Counted from the stretch's first letter, positions 8,570 through 18,042 are shown. The stretch: 64,000 nucleotides of DNA from Komagataeibacter rhaeticus (GCF_003207855.1 NZ_NKTZ01000009.1:1-64000); one strand, 5' to 3'. A program made the numbers and translations. Notes: a model not told the origin generated them from the sequence alone.

Positions 8570-11500
8570 CCTGCCGTCTCCTCACGCGCGGCACTCCATT
8601 CCGCCACCCGGGCCAGATGGGCATAATCGGCGAAACGCGGTTCCTCACCGGGCCAGGGATGGGACAGATAGGGCTGTTCCGGGCTGTCATAGGCCGCGAC
8701 CAGATCATGCAGCCCCTGCCGGCAGTGCGCGATCAGGTCACTCAGTTCCGTGCCGCGCGCGACATCCAGCACCTGTGCCGGAACATGGCCGCCGGTCAGC
8801 CGCCAGTACACCAGTTCCGCTACCCTGCCCGCCACGGGGGGCGGGAAGCCGCCGCTCTCGATCATCGCCGCCTCCAGCACCAGCTGGGACTGCCAGCCCT
8901 CGATCACGCTGCGCCGGGCGGGCAGGGTGCCGGTCTTGTAATCGAACAGGCTCAGCGCGCCATCCCCGTGCAGGTCGATCCGGTCGGCCCGCCCGCGCAA
9001 GGTGAACGCGCCACCGGGCAGGTCGTCCAGCCGCATGGTCCCACCCTGCTCCGTCAGCACCGTGCAGGGGGCGCCGGTGGCGCGGCGGGCCTGTTCGGTC
9101 CGGGCGCACCATGTGGCAATACGCTCCAGCCGGGGTGCCCACCACGCCGCCAGCGCGGGGCGCAGGCCCGCCTCACGCAGTACATCGGCAAAGACAGCCT
9201 GCATCCGTACCGCGCCATCGGCCGGCCAGTCGGCGGGATGGGCGCGGAACCACCTGTCCAGAGCCGCATGCACGATCTGGCCGTAATCGGCGGCATCGGC
9301 CAGTTCCTCCAGATCCGCCAGCCGGTTCAGCTTCAGTATGCGGCGGGCATAGATGGCATAGGGGTCGCGCATCCATGTCTCGATCTCGGTCACCGACAGG
9401 CTGCGCGGGCGCAGGCCCACCGCCGGGCGCGGCCGCGGGGGGGCAACCGGCATGGGCACGCCCGCGGGCCGGTCCAGCCCCTCCAGCCAGCGCAGGGCGG
9501 GGTGCGCGGGCAGGCCGTGGCCATGCCCCGCCAGATAGGCATCCAGCCGCACCAGCCAGCGCGCGGGCACCGTGGGCGCGCCCTGCCGCCGGCCGGCTAC
9601 CGACAGCACGACCCGTGGGGCGGCGCAGGCGCAGGAGACGAAATCATGCGCGGCCTGACCGATCACCCATTCCGGCGCGGGCAGGCCCACACGGGTGCGC
9701 ATGGGGCGGCTCATCCATGGCCCCGGATCGGTGGCGGGTGGCCACACGGTTTCCACCAGTCCCCCCAGCACGATGGTATCCGCCGTCTGCAGCCGTGCTT
9801 CCAGCAGGCCCCATATGAACACACGCGGGTGCACCGCCCCCGCCCGCCCGCGCACGGCGCGCCGCCCCTGCACGGTCATACCCGCGAGCGAGGACGCCAG
9901 CAGCCCGTCCAGCGTGCCCAGACGGGCATCGGGCAGCACATCGCACCAGGCCAGCATCGCGCTCATGTGCTGGCCCAGCGCGTTGCCTTCCTCGCCTGCC
10001 CACAGGCGTTCGGCGCCATCGGCGCTGCCGGTCGTGGCCAGGTCCTGCGCAACCTCGATCAGGGCGGCCAGCAGGGTGGGAACCGGCACCGGCGTGCTGA
10101 CCGGCAGGGCCAGCAGCGGGCCGAAGGCCGCTTCCAGCCGGTTCAGGAAGGCGTTGATTTCCTCCGGTGCGTCGGGGGCATCGGCCAGCGCGCCATGGGG
10201 ATCATCCGCCGCCCGCGCCAGCGCGCGCCGCAGCCCCGCAATGCCGGGGGGCGGTGCCGGGCCACGCAGGACCAGCCGTTCAAGCTGGCGGGCGCTGGCG
10301 CGGCAGTTACCCGGTGAAAGACCACACGCCGCCAGCGGGTGCTTGATGACGGAAAGCAGCGCCACGGGCGAAAGCCCGCCATCCACCGCCTGCACGATCA
10401 GGCGCAGGAACGCGGTCTGCGGTATGGTGAGCAGGCTTTCCCCCGCGCTGTCATCGGCAATGACGCCCCAGCGCACCAGTTCCGTCGCCACCCGCCCGGC
10501 CAGCGCCCGGTCGGGCGTGACGAGGGCCGCGCGCCTGCCGGGCTGCTCCAGCACCTGACGCAGGACCATGGCGATGGCGGCGGCTTCCTCCTGCTGGTCG
10601 GCGCTGCGCAGCACCGACAGGCCATCGGCCGCCACCGGCGCATCGGGCGCGCGCCACTGTTCCAGCGCATGGGCAGGCAGCAGCGCGCGCGCCAGCAGCC
10701 CCGCCCGCGCGGCCGGGCTGGTGGCGGTACTGCCCGGTGGCAGGCTGTCCCACTGTTCCATGCCATCACGCGCAATCCCCAGTTCGGCCAGCATGCGGGC
10801 CGTACCGGCCTGGGGATGGTCGGGAGGCAGGTGTTCCCACACCGCCTGCGCGCATGTCGTGTCCACACCGGGCAGCACCAGCAGCCCGTCGGGCACGGAC
10901 AGCACGGCGCGCAGCATGGCGATGGTCGAAGGCACGGCATCGGCAAAGCCTACGGCCCATATGGGGGTACCGGGCGCGGGCGGCTCGCGTTCCCAGCGCG
11001 CGGCCTGCGCGTGCAGCAGGGCGGTCTGCCGGGCAACAGGGTTCATCACCCCCTGTTCTTCCAGCCATGAGGGCCACACGCTGGTCACGATGGACAGGAA
11101 GCGCAGTGTCTGGTGCCAGTGCTGGGCAAAATCCCCTTCCGCCGCATGCGGCAGGCGCGTGCGCAGGTCACATTCCGCCCATTCCGCCTCATCCATCAGG
11201 TCCGCCAGCGCGCGCGCCAGCGGCCATGCCTGGTCCACGCCCTGCACATCGCCAAACGCCTTTCCCGCCTGCATGACCAGCAGGCTCAGCGTTGCCAGCC
11301 GCCGCACCGGGTCCACCGCGGGCGGCAGGTCAAGCGCGTTCTGGCCTGACAGCGCAAGCGATGCCTCATCCAGCGCGGCAATGGGGGCGATACGGGGCAG
11401 CAGCAGCGGGCGGCCATCGACCTGGCGCATGAACGCCTCGGTCAGGGCGCGGGCGGCGCGGCGGCTGGGCAGCAGGATCAAGCCGGTGCCACACTCCCGC

Positions 11501-11616
11501 GGGTCATGCCCCGCCTGATCCAGCCAGCGCGCGGCAATCTGGTCCACAAAGGGTACATGCGGCGGCACGACGGCAACGCGGCCACGCAGGCAGGGTGCCC
11601 CCCGGCTTTCAGTCAT
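8566..11616 (-). CDS. addB: Double-strand break repair protein AddB
   Basis: This 1016-aa AddB has an N-terminal helicase-like region beginning near LILLPSRRAARALTEAFMRQ. I see no canonical Walker A GxGKT there, as is common in alphaproteobacterial AddB. The C-terminal RecB-like nuclease is recognisable from YGQIVHAALDRWF and LSLFDYKTGTLP, with D-Y-K supplying the catalytic Asp and Lys. It pairs with AddA as a two-nuclease complex that resects broken ends. It overlaps the upstream murU-like gene by 4 nt (11613-11616) and addA by 4 nt, so all three are likely one transcript. Confidence 0.93.
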   Translation of the reverse strand: MTESRGAPCLRGRVAVVPPHVPFVDQIAARWLDQAGHDPRECGTGLILLPSRRAARALTEAFMRQVDGRPLLLPRIAPIAALDEASLALSGQNALDLPPAVDPVRRLATLSLLVMQAGKAFGDVQGVDQAWPLARALADLMDEAEWAECDLRTRLPHAAEGDFAQHWHQTLRFLSIVTSVWPSWLEEQGVMNPVARQTALLHAQAARWEREPPAPGTPIWAVGFADAVPSTIAMLRAVLSVPDGLLVLPGVDTTCAQAVWEHLPPDHPQAGTARMLAELGIARDGMEQWDSLPPGSTATSPAARAGLLARALLPAHALEQWRAPDAPVAADGLSVLRSADQQEEAAAIAMVLRQVLEQPGRRAALVTPDRALAGRVATELVRWGVIADDSAGESLLTIPQTAFLRLIVQAVDGGLSPVALLSVIKHPLAACGLSPGNCRASARQLERLVLRGPAPPPGIAGLRRALARAADDPHGALADAPDAPEEINAFLNRLEAAFGPLLALPVSTPVPVPTLLAALIEVAQDLATTGSADGAERLWAGEEGNALGQHMSAMLAWCDVLPDARLGTLDGLLASSLAGMTVQGRRAVRGRAGAVHPRVFIWGLLEARLQTADTIVLGGLVETVWPPATDPGPWMSRPMRTRVGLPAPEWVIGQAAHDFVSCACAAPRVVLSVAGRRQGAPTVPARWLVRLDAYLAGHGHGLPAHPALRWLEGLDRPAGVPMPVAPPRPRPAVGLRPRSLSVTEIETWMRDPYAIYARRILKLNRLADLEELADAADYGQIVHAALDRWFRAHPADWPADGAVRMQAVFADVLREAGLRPALAAWWAPRLERIATWCARTEQARRATGAPCTVLTEQGGTMRLDDLPGGAFTLRGRADRIDLHGDGALSLFDYKTGTLPARRSVIEGWQSQLVLEAAMIESGGFPPPVAGRVAELVYWRLTGGHVPAQVLDVARGTELSDLIAHCRQGLHDLVAAYDSPEQPYLSHPWPGEEPRFADYAHLARVAEWSAAREETAG

Positions 11617-12374
11617 ATATCATTGTCCCGGTCCGGGTTGAGGGCGGAATGCAGCACCTGCTCGGCGGCCGTGATGTCGGCCGGGCGCGACAGGTGGAAC
11701 CACAGCGAATCATGCACGATCACCCCCAGCCGGCCTGCCGCCATGGCCCGGTCCCACAGCAGGTTCATGCTGAACGCGCCCTGCGGCGCGCCATCGAACA
11801 GGGCGGGCGAGACGATCTGCACCCCGGTAAAGACATAGGGCGTGACCTCCCCCGCGCGCGGGCGGCGCGGCCTGCCATGCGCGTCAATGGCAAAGTCCCC
11901 ACGCCCCACTTCCCCCACGGCCCGGGTCATGGCGCCCAGCAGCAGCATGGCGTCCATGCGGGCGGGATCAAAGGCGGCCGCCAGCCGCCGCAGGGCCGCT
12001 ACCGGACCGTTGAGCCACATGCCATCGCCATTGAGCAGGAAGAACGGCCCCGACCCCAGCCTTCCCGCCCGCAGGGCGGCGGCGGCACTGCCCCCCGTTT
12101 CCAGCAGGCTGTCCTCAACCTGTTCGGTGGTATGTGGCCCGCGCCCGGCCGCAGCGCGCGTGGCAAGGGCTGCGTGAATGGCCCCGGGCTGCCAGTGGGC
12201 GTTGACCACCACTTCGGGCACGCCCGCCGCCTCCAGCCGGTCCAGCACATGATCCAGGATCGGCTGCCCCGCCACCTCCAGCAGCGGCTTGGGCATCCGT
12301 TCGCTCAGTGGCCGCATGCGCCGCCCCAGCCCCGCCGCGAAAACCATGGCAACACGCGGCATGTCCACGCTCAT
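11613..12374 (-). CDS. MurU-like nucleotidyltransferase (putative MurNAc-1-phosphate uridylyltransferase)
   Basis: This 253-aa NTP-transferase fold protein has the N-terminal nucleotide-binding signature G-L-G-R-R-M-R-P-L-S followed by M-P-K-P-L, and LNGDG near residue 120 for metal binding. In Pseudomonas, MurU activates MurNAc-1-phosphate to UDP-MurNAc in cell-wall recycling, with AmgK making the substrate. In many alphaproteobacteria the order is tsaE-amgK-murU-addB-addA. Here tsaE overlaps this gene directly by 4 nt and no amgK lies between. A start at M5 (12362) is also possible. Sugar-nucleotide specificity cannot be fixed from sequence alone. Confidence 0.75.
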   Translation of the reverse strand: MSVDMPRVAMVFAAGLGRRMRPLSERMPKPLLEVAGQPILDHVLDRLEAAGVPEVVVNAHWQPGAIHAALATRAAAGRGPHTTEQVEDSLLETGGSAAAALRAGRLGSGPFFLLNGDGMWLNGPVAALRRLAAAFDPARMDAMLLLGAMTRAVGEVGRGDFAIDAHGRPRRPRAGEVTPYVFTGVQIVSPALFDGAPQGAFSMNLLWDRAMAAGRLGVIVHDSLWFHLSRPADITAAEQVLHSALNPDRDNDI

Positions 12375-12877
12375 GACCGTTCTCCCATCCCCATATCACC
12401 TGCCTGCGCCAGCCGCGCGCCCCAGCCCTCCAGCCGGGCCACCCGCCCGCCATCCGCCGTATGCAGCAGGCGGACATGCAACGCATCCGGGGGGGCAAGC
12501 GTGCCAAGGCGGTCTGGCCATTCCACCAGGACAATGCCCTCGCACGCATCATCCCAGCCCAGTTCATGCAGGGCATCCGGCCCGTCAAGCCGCCACAGGT
12601 CGAAATGCGCGACCGCGGCCAGCGGCGCGTCATAGACCTGCACCAGTGTATAGGACGGGCTTGGCACTTCCATGTCCGGACTGCCGCACAGCGCACGCAG
12701 CAGGGCACGCGCCAGGGTGGTCTTGCCCGCGCCAAGGTCGCCTTCCAGCAGTACGGCATCCCCCGCGCGCAGCAGGGGGGCAAGCGCGTGGCCCAGCGCC
12801 TGGGTCGCCTGTGTATCGGGCAGGGGAATGTCCCGTATGGTCCTGCCGCCACCGGCCGTTGGGGAACTGTCTTGCAT
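12371..12877 (-). CDS. tsaE: tRNA threonylcarbamoyladenosine biosynthesis ATPase TsaE
   Basis: This 168-aa P-loop protein carries Walker A G-D-L-G-A-G-K-T-T (residues 46-54), then SPSYTLVQVY and HFDLWRLD, the Walker B region of the TsaE/YjeE family. It also has VLVEWPDRLG. TsaE works with TsaB and TsaD to make t6A at position 37 of ANN-decoding tRNAs. I chose ATG 12877 because homology starts shortly after it. The longer frame to 12979 has no recognisable sequence. It heads a five-gene minus-strand string ending in trxA and is divergent from the reductase at 13021. Confidence 0.92.
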   Translation of the reverse strand: MQDSSPTAGGGRTIRDIPLPDTQATQALGHALAPLLRAGDAVLLEGDLGAGKTTLARALLRALCGSPDMEVPSPSYTLVQVYDAPLAAVAHFDLWRLDGPDALHELGWDDACEGIVLVEWPDRLGTLAPPDALHVRLLHTADGGRVARLEGWGARLAQAGDMGMGERS

Positions 12878-13020
12878 GGGCTGATTGTGCCCCTGCCCCA
12901 CAGCCCCGCACAAGGGGGCATGCGGCAGGACATGCCGAAGGATGCGCCGGGGGTTGCGCCATTGGCGACAAAAACGCAAAACCGCAGCTGACAGGTGCCT
13001 TTGACCCGATGGATCGCAGG

Positions 13021-14061
13021 ATGACAGAGCCGGACATGACCACCCTTCCCCCCACCCACAGCGTGGACGTTGCCATTATCGGCGCAGGCCCCGCCGGGCT
13101 GTTTGCCGCGTTTGAATGCGGCATGCTCAAGCTGCGCTGCGTCCTGATCGACGCACTCGATGCCATTGGCGGCCAGTGCACGGCGCTGTACCCCGAAAAG
13201 CCGATCTATGACATTCCCGCCCACCCCGCCATTGAAGGCGGCGCCCTGATCGACGCACTCGACCGCCAGATCGCTCCCTTTGACGTGCCCCGCCTGCTGG
13301 GCCGCCGGGTGCAGACACTGGAGGGCACGCGCGGCCATTTCCGCCTGGGCACCAGCGCGGGGGACATCATCCACGCACATGCGGTCATCATCGCGGCGGG
13401 CGCGGGCGCATTCGGCCCCAACCGCCCCCCGCTGGAGGGGCTGGAAGCGTTCGAGCGCAGCGGGGGCGTGCAGTATTTCGTCCGCCGCCGCGCCGACTTC
13501 GCGGATCGTGACGTGCTGATCGCCGGTGGCGGCGACTCGGCGGTGGACTGGGCGCTGTCCCTGCGTACGGTCGCACGCAGCGTCAGGCTGGTGCACCGGC
13601 GCGACCGCTTCCGCGCCGCCCCCGAAAGCCTGCGCCAGCTTGACGAGGCCGTGGCGGCGGGCGAGATCGAGAAGATCATCGGCTACCAGCTGCATGGGCT
13701 GCAGGGTACGGACGGGCAGCTTGCCGGCGTGGATCTGGCTACACTGGATGGCACGGTGCGCCATGTCGCCTGTGACCACCTGCTGCCCTTTTTCGGGCTG
13801 GCGACCGATCTTGGCCCCATCGCGCAATGGGGGCTGGACACGGTGCGCGGCACCATTCCCGTCACGCCCTCAAGCTGCGAAAGCAGCCTGCCCGGCATCT
13901 TCGCCGTGGGTGATGTCGCGGCCTATCCAGGCAAGCTCAAGCTGATCCTGCAGGGCTTTACCGAGGGGGCGATGGCCGCGCACGCCATCCACCCCATCGT
14001 GCACCCCGATACCGCGCTGCATTTTGAATATTCAACCAGCAAGGGCATGCCAGGCGCCTGA
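13021..14061 (+). CDS. Ferredoxin/flavodoxin-NADP+ reductase, thioredoxin-reductase-like type
   Basis: This 346-aa flavoprotein has two dinucleotide-binding motifs: FAD-binding G-A-G-P-A-G (21-26) and the NADPH motif A-G-G-G-D-S-A (in VLIAGGGDSAVDW). The redox-active CxxC of true thioredoxin reductases is absent after the NADPH motif. That, together with the segments GGQCTALYPEKPIYDIP and FAVGDVAAYPGKLKLI, identifies the FNR2 class. It transfers electrons between NADPH and ferredoxin or flavodoxin. The start is uncertain: ATG 13009, 13021 and 13036 are all in frame and none has a strong ribosome site. Confidence 0.88.
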   Translation: MTEPDMTTLPPTHSVDVAIIGAGPAGLFAAFECGMLKLRCVLIDALDAIGGQCTALYPEKPIYDIPAHPAIEGGALIDALDRQIAPFDVPRLLGRRVQTLEGTRGHFRLGTSAGDIIHAHAVIIAAGAGAFGPNRPPLEGLEAFERSGGVQYFVRRRADFADRDVLIAGGGDSAVDWALSLRTVARSVRLVHRRDRFRAAPESLRQLDEAVAAGEIEKIIGYQLHGLQGTDGQLAGVDLATLDGTVRHVACDHLLPFFGLATDLGPIAQWGLDTVRGTIPVTPSSCESSLPGIFAVGDVAAYPGKLKLILQGFTEGAMAAHAIHPIVHPDTALHFEYSTSKGMPGA

Positions 14062-14157
14062 GGACCGGCCCCGCTTCTGTCATAACACGGATGGTTGACC
14101 ATTGCGGCCACATGGCGCATCCCCCGGAGTGTTGATGACGGAAGTAAGGATGAAACT

Positions 14158-15423
14158 GTGAAGGTTATCGTTCTGGGCGCGGGCGTGGTGGGGGTGACCG
14201 CCGCATGGTACCTGGCAAAGGAAGGCCACGAGGTCACGGTCGTGGACCGCCAGCCCGCCGCGGCGTTTGAAACGTCCTTTGCCAATGCGGGCCAGATCTC
14301 GCCGGGGTTTTCCGCGCCATGGGCCGAGCCCGCGCTGCCGTTCAAGGTGCTGCGGTGGATGACCGGCCGCCACGCGCCCATCACCATCCGCCCGCGCCTC
14401 GACTTCGCCATGCTGCGCTGGATCGGGCAGCTGCTGGCCAACTGCAACGCGCATGATTACGGGATCAACAAGTCCCGCATGCTGCGCATCGCGCAGTACA
14501 GCCGCGACTGCCTTGATACGCTGCGCCGGGAGACGGGCATCACCTATGATGATGAACAGCGCGGCCTGATCCAGCTGTTCCGCACGCAGGCGCAGCTTGA
14601 TGCCGCCAGCCGTGACATGGCGCTGCTGGATCAGGCAGGCATTGCCCATGAACTGCTGGACCGCAATGACATTGCCCGGCACGAACCCGGCCTTGCGGCA
14701 AAGCGGCATCTGTTCAGCGGCGGCCTGCGCCTGCCCGGTGACGAGTCGGGGGACTGTCACATGTTCACCCAGCGCCTGGCCCAGAAGGCGGAAGAGGAAC
14801 TGGGCGTCACCTTCCATTACGAGACAACAGTCGAAGCCCTTGATGCCGCCGCCACCGAAATCCTGGGTGTGCGCACATCGCGGGGGCGGCTGACGGCCGA
14901 TGCCTATGTCGTGTCCATGGGCAGCTACTCGCCGCTGCTGCTGCGGCCGCTGGGGCTTGCGCTGCCGGTCTATCCCACCAAGGGCTATTCCCTGACGCTG
15001 CCGGTCACCGATGCCGCGTGTGCCCCGCTTTCCACCGTCAATGACGCGACATACAAGGTGTCCGTCACCCGGCTGGGGGATCGTATCCGCATTGGCGGCA
15101 CGGCGGAACTGACCGGCTACAACCTGCGCCTGAGCCGCGACCGGCGGGAACTGCTGGAAATGTCATTTTCCGAACTGTTTGGCGGCAGCGGCGACCTGTC
15201 TCAGGCCGCGTACTGGACCGGGCTGCGCCCGAGCACGCCCGACGGCACGCCGGTCATCGGGCCGACGGGGCGGTTTTCCAACCTGTGGCTCAATACCGGG
15301 CATGGCACGCTGGGCTGGACCATGGCCTGCGGGTCAGGCCGCGTCCTGGCGGACCGGATAAGCAACAGGCGCACCGAAATTCCCTGCCTGGACCTGTCAC
15401 TGGACCGCTATGCCGGGCGCTGA
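14158..15423 (+). CDS. dadA: D-amino acid dehydrogenase small subunit
   Basis: This 421-aa FAD-dependent oxidoreductase begins (GTG) KVIVLGAGVVGVTAAWYLA with the FAD motif G-A-G-V-V-G at 7-12. The DadA segments FANAGQISPGFSAPWA and, near the end, GLRPSTPDGTPVIGPT and NTGHGTLGWTMACGSG are all present. The enzyme oxidises D-amino acids to 2-oxo acids at the membrane and passes electrons to the respiratory chain. GTG 14158 is chosen because AAGGA sits 7 nt upstream and the Rossmann strand starts immediately. A strong terminator follows. A short palindrome ATGGTTGACCAT lies about 65 nt upstream. Confidence 0.92.
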   Translation: MKVIVLGAGVVGVTAAWYLAKEGHEVTVVDRQPAAAFETSFANAGQISPGFSAPWAEPALPFKVLRWMTGRHAPITIRPRLDFAMLRWIGQLLANCNAHDYGINKSRMLRIAQYSRDCLDTLRRETGITYDDEQRGLIQLFRTQAQLDAASRDMALLDQAGIAHELLDRNDIARHEPGLAAKRHLFSGGLRLPGDESGDCHMFTQRLAQKAEEELGVTFHYETTVEALDAAATEILGVRTSRGRLTADAYVVSMGSYSPLLLRPLGLALPVYPTKGYSLTLPVTDAACAPLSTVNDATYKVSVTRLGDRIRIGGTAELTGYNLRLSRDRRELLEMSFSELFGGSGDLSQAAYWTGLRPSTPDGTPVIGPTGRFSNLWLNTGHGTLGWTMACGSGRVLADRISNRRTEIPCLDLSLDRYAGR

Positions 15424-15455
15424 CGCCCCAGCCCCCGAAGGGGGCGGCCCATAAT

Positions 15456-15486
15456 AAAAAAGCCCGGCACGAACCGGGCTTTTTTA
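15456..15486. terminator. Bidirectional terminator between dadA and the His-rich gene
   Basis: The stem AAAAGCCCGG / CCGGGCTTTT with a 5-nt loop (CACGA) is preceded by A-rich and followed by T-rich sequence, so it can stop transcripts from both strands. A second hairpin of GC pairs (ACCGGCCCC / GGGGCCGGT) lies at about 15498-15520. Confidence 0.85.
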
Positions 15487-15537
15487 CTGGCGGCCATAAC
15501 CGGCCCCCGCAGGGGGCCGGTCACGACACGGCAATGA

Positions 15538-15807
15538 TTACTGCGCGGCCGGAGCGGCAGGCGCTTCAGTCGTTGCGGCATCCTTCTTCGCACCGTGATG
15601 GCGGCCACCGTGGTGGTGGCTGCCGCTGTGGTGCTTCTTCGCACCGGCTTCGGCGGCATCGGCGCCAGCAGCGGCGTCAGGCGCATGTTCCGGAGCGGAA
15701 ACGGCCGGGGTGGTGGGTTCAGCCGTCTGCGCCATGACGGGGGCGGCAACGCCCATGACGGCAACAGCGGACATGGCTGCGAGAAAACGACGGGGGGAAA
15801 CGATCAT
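15538..15807 (-). CDS. Small exported His/Ala-rich protein of unknown function
   Basis: This 89-aa protein has a clear signal peptide: MIVSPRRF, a hydrophobic run (LAAMSAVAVMGVAAP) and a likely cleavage after V-M-A. The mature part is an Ala/Thr/Pro/Glu linker leading to a short histidine cluster (KKHHSGSHHHGGRHH), then an Ala/Thr/Pro tail. GGAG lies 9 nt before ATG 15807. I recognise no family. The His cluster suggests binding of Ni, Zn, Cu or Co in the periplasm, but this is inference. It is monocistronic between terminators and typA. Confidence 0.7.
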   Translation of the reverse strand: MIVSPRRFLAAMSAVAVMGVAAPVMAQTAEPTTPAVSAPEHAPDAAAGADAAEAGAKKHHSGSHHHGGRHHGAKKDAATTEAPAAPAAQ

Positions 15808-16030
15808 ATAAAAATACTCCACAGACCGGGACTTCTCATCCCAATATGTCTATCAGGGGGCGAATCGCCAGACCCGAACCGACCCCCATGCTGTAACATG
15901 CCGCAGGAGGGTCGTCTCGAATTAAAATTTCTAAATTTATGGAAAGCATCATCTACTTGCCGCAAGGGGACCACAATCTCAAGAACTGAAACATTACTAA
16001 AGATTGCAGCCCTTCCCTCAGGGCAGGGAA

Positions 16031-17854
16031 TCAGTCAACCGTGCCCGAACGTTCGCGCTTCTTGCGCTCGTGCGGGTCAAGGTAGCGCTTGCGGATGCGC
16101 ACGGCAGAGGGCGTGACCTCAACCAGTTCATCATCCTCGATATAGGCGATGGCCTGTTCCAGGTTCATCTTGCGCGGCGGGATCAGCAGCAGGGCCTCGT
16201 CCTTGCCGGCGGCACGGATGTTGGTCAGCTTCTTTTCACGGATCGGGTTTACTTCCAGATCATTCTCACGCGAATGCTCGCCAATGATCATGCCCACGTA
16301 AACCTTCTCGCCCGCATCGACGAACAGCGTGCCACGGTCCTGCAGCGAGAACAGCGAATACTGCGTGGTCGCGCCATCTTCCGACGAGATCAGCGAGCCA
16401 TTGCGACGCCCCGCGATCGGACCGACATAGGGCTGGTAGCCCGAGAACAGGCGGTTCATGATGCCCGAGCCACGCGTATCGGTCAGGAATTCACCATGAT
16501 AGCCGATCAGCCCGCGTGAGGGGATCTGGAACGTCAGGCGTACCTTGCCGCCACCCGAAGGCTGCATGTCCTGCATGATGCCCTTGCGCAGCGCCATCTT
16601 TTCAACCACGACGCCCGAATACGGCTCGTCCACGTCAATCAGGACTTCCTCGAACGGCTCCTCGCGCTCGCCGGTTTCCTCATTCGTGCGGAACAGCACG
16701 CGCGGGCGGCCGATGGTCAGCTCGAAGCCTTCGCGGCGCATCTGCTCGATCAGCACGCCAAGCTGGAGTTCACCACGGCCCGCCACCTCGAACGCCTCGC
16801 TCTCGGGGCTTTCGGACACGCGGATGGCGATGTTGCCTTCGGTTTCCTTGAACAGACGGTCACGGATCTGGCGCGAGGTGACCTTCTTGCCCTCACGGCC
16901 ACCCAGCGGACCGTCATTGAGGCGGAAGGTCATGGACAGCGTCGGCGGGTCAACCGGGGTGGAGGGCAGCGGTTCCCTGACTTCAAGGGCTGCGATCGTC
17001 TCGGGGATCGTCGCTTCCGACAGACCGGCCACGGCCACGATGTCACCGGCCTCGACTTCCTCGACCGGCACGCGGTCCAGCCCACGGAAGGACAGCAGCT
17101 TGGTCAGGCGCCCGGTTTCCACAACCGAGCCATCGGGGCGCAGCACATGCACCGGCATGTTCATTTTCGCCGTGCCCTGCTCAACGCGCCCGGTCAGCAC
17201 GCGGCCAAGGAAGTTGTCGTTCTCCAGGATGGTGGCGACCATCGCGAACGGCGCGTCCTTGTTGACCTTCGGCGGCGGCACATGGCGCAGGATCAGGTCG
17301 AACAGCGGGGAGAGGTCCTTGCGCGGCCCGTCAATCTCCAGGTCCGCCCAGCCCTGGCGGCCCGAGGCGTACAGCATCGGGAAGTCAAGCTGCTCGTCAT
17401 TCGCGCCAAGGGCCGCGAACAGGTCGAAGATCTCGTTATGCACCTCATCGGGGCGGGCATCGCCACGGTCGATCTTGTTCACGACCACGATCGGCTTCAG
17501 GCCGCGCGCCAGCGCCTTGCCCACCACGAACTTGGTCTGCGGCAGGGCGCCTTCGGCGGAATCGACCAGCACAACCGCGCCATCGACCATGCTCAGGATA
17601 CGCTCGACCTCACCACCGAAATCGGCATGGCCCGGGGTGTCGATGATGTTGATGCGGGTATCCTTCCACACAACCGACGTACACTTGGCAAGGATGGTGA
17701 TGCCACGCTCGCGCTCCAGGTCATTGCTGTCCATGGCGCGTTCGGCAACGTGCTGGTTGTCACGGAAGGAACCGGACTGTTTGAGAAGCTGGTCGACCAA
17801 TGTGGTCTTGCCATGATCGACGTGTGCGATAATGGCGATATTGCGGATATCCAT
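16031..17854 (-). CDS. typA: Ribosome-associated translational GTPase TypA/BipA
   Basis: This 607-aa GTPase of the EF-G-like family starts MDIRNIAIIAHVDHGKTTL (G1 motif), with DTPGHADF (G3) and NKID (G4). Translation-factor domains II, III and V follow, and the BipA-specific C-terminus contains LTFQIPSRGLIGYHGEF. BipA acts on the ribosome in stress, low temperature and 50S assembly. The length is normal for the family. ATG 17854 is chosen at the conserved MDIRN start; the frame continues upstream without similarity. A weak hairpin follows the stop on the minus strand near 16008-16026. Confidence 0.96.
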   Translation of the reverse strand: MDIRNIAIIAHVDHGKTTLVDQLLKQSGSFRDNQHVAERAMDSNDLERERGITILAKCTSVVWKDTRINIIDTPGHADFGGEVERILSMVDGAVVLVDSAEGALPQTKFVVGKALARGLKPIVVVNKIDRGDARPDEVHNEIFDLFAALGANDEQLDFPMLYASGRQGWADLEIDGPRKDLSPLFDLILRHVPPPKVNKDAPFAMVATILENDNFLGRVLTGRVEQGTAKMNMPVHVLRPDGSVVETGRLTKLLSFRGLDRVPVEEVEAGDIVAVAGLSEATIPETIAALEVREPLPSTPVDPPTLSMTFRLNDGPLGGREGKKVTSRQIRDRLFKETEGNIAIRVSESPESEAFEVAGRGELQLGVLIEQMRREGFELTIGRPRVLFRTNEETGEREEPFEEVLIDVDEPYSGVVVEKMALRKGIMQDMQPSGGGKVRLTFQIPSRGLIGYHGEFLTDTRGSGIMNRLFSGYQPYVGPIAGRRNGSLISSEDGATTQYSLFSLQDRGTLFVDAGEKVYVGMIIGEHSRENDLEVNPIREKKLTNIRAAGKDEALLLIPPRKMNLEQAIAYIEDDELVEVTPSAVRIRKRYLDPHERKKRERSGTVD

Positions 17855-18042
17855 AACTGCTCTTGACCTGACTTTCCTTGGCGGATGCCATAAGGGGCGC
17901 AGCGGCACATTACGGGCGATACCCGTGCGTGCAGCGGCGGAATGGGTGGCTGCTGGGTGCGTAGATAACGGGGAAAGGCCGGGATTGCACGCGAAACTTC
18001 GCATGCACGCCCCTCATACCCGCACGATGGATGCGCGCGGGA

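Noticed and set aside
4940-8626. A 1228-codon open frame on the plus strand antisense to addA
   Set aside because: It is Arg/Gly/His/Gln-rich with no recognisable domain, and mirrors the high third-position GC of addA. The minus-strand frame has full helicase and nuclease motifs.
8617-11518. Long plus-strand open frames antisense to addB
   Set aside because: Low-complexity composition and no motifs. AddB on the other strand shows nuclease motifs and 4-nt overlaps with both neighbours.
12115-13827. A 570-codon minus-strand frame over tsaE and the reductase gene
   Set aside because: No domain is visible. It overlaps tsaE on the same strand in another frame and is antisense to an FAD-binding protein with conserved motifs.
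16008-16026. Terminator after typA on the minus strand
   Set aside because: The 7-bp stem has a mismatch and no T-tract follows, so it is too weak to list as a feature.
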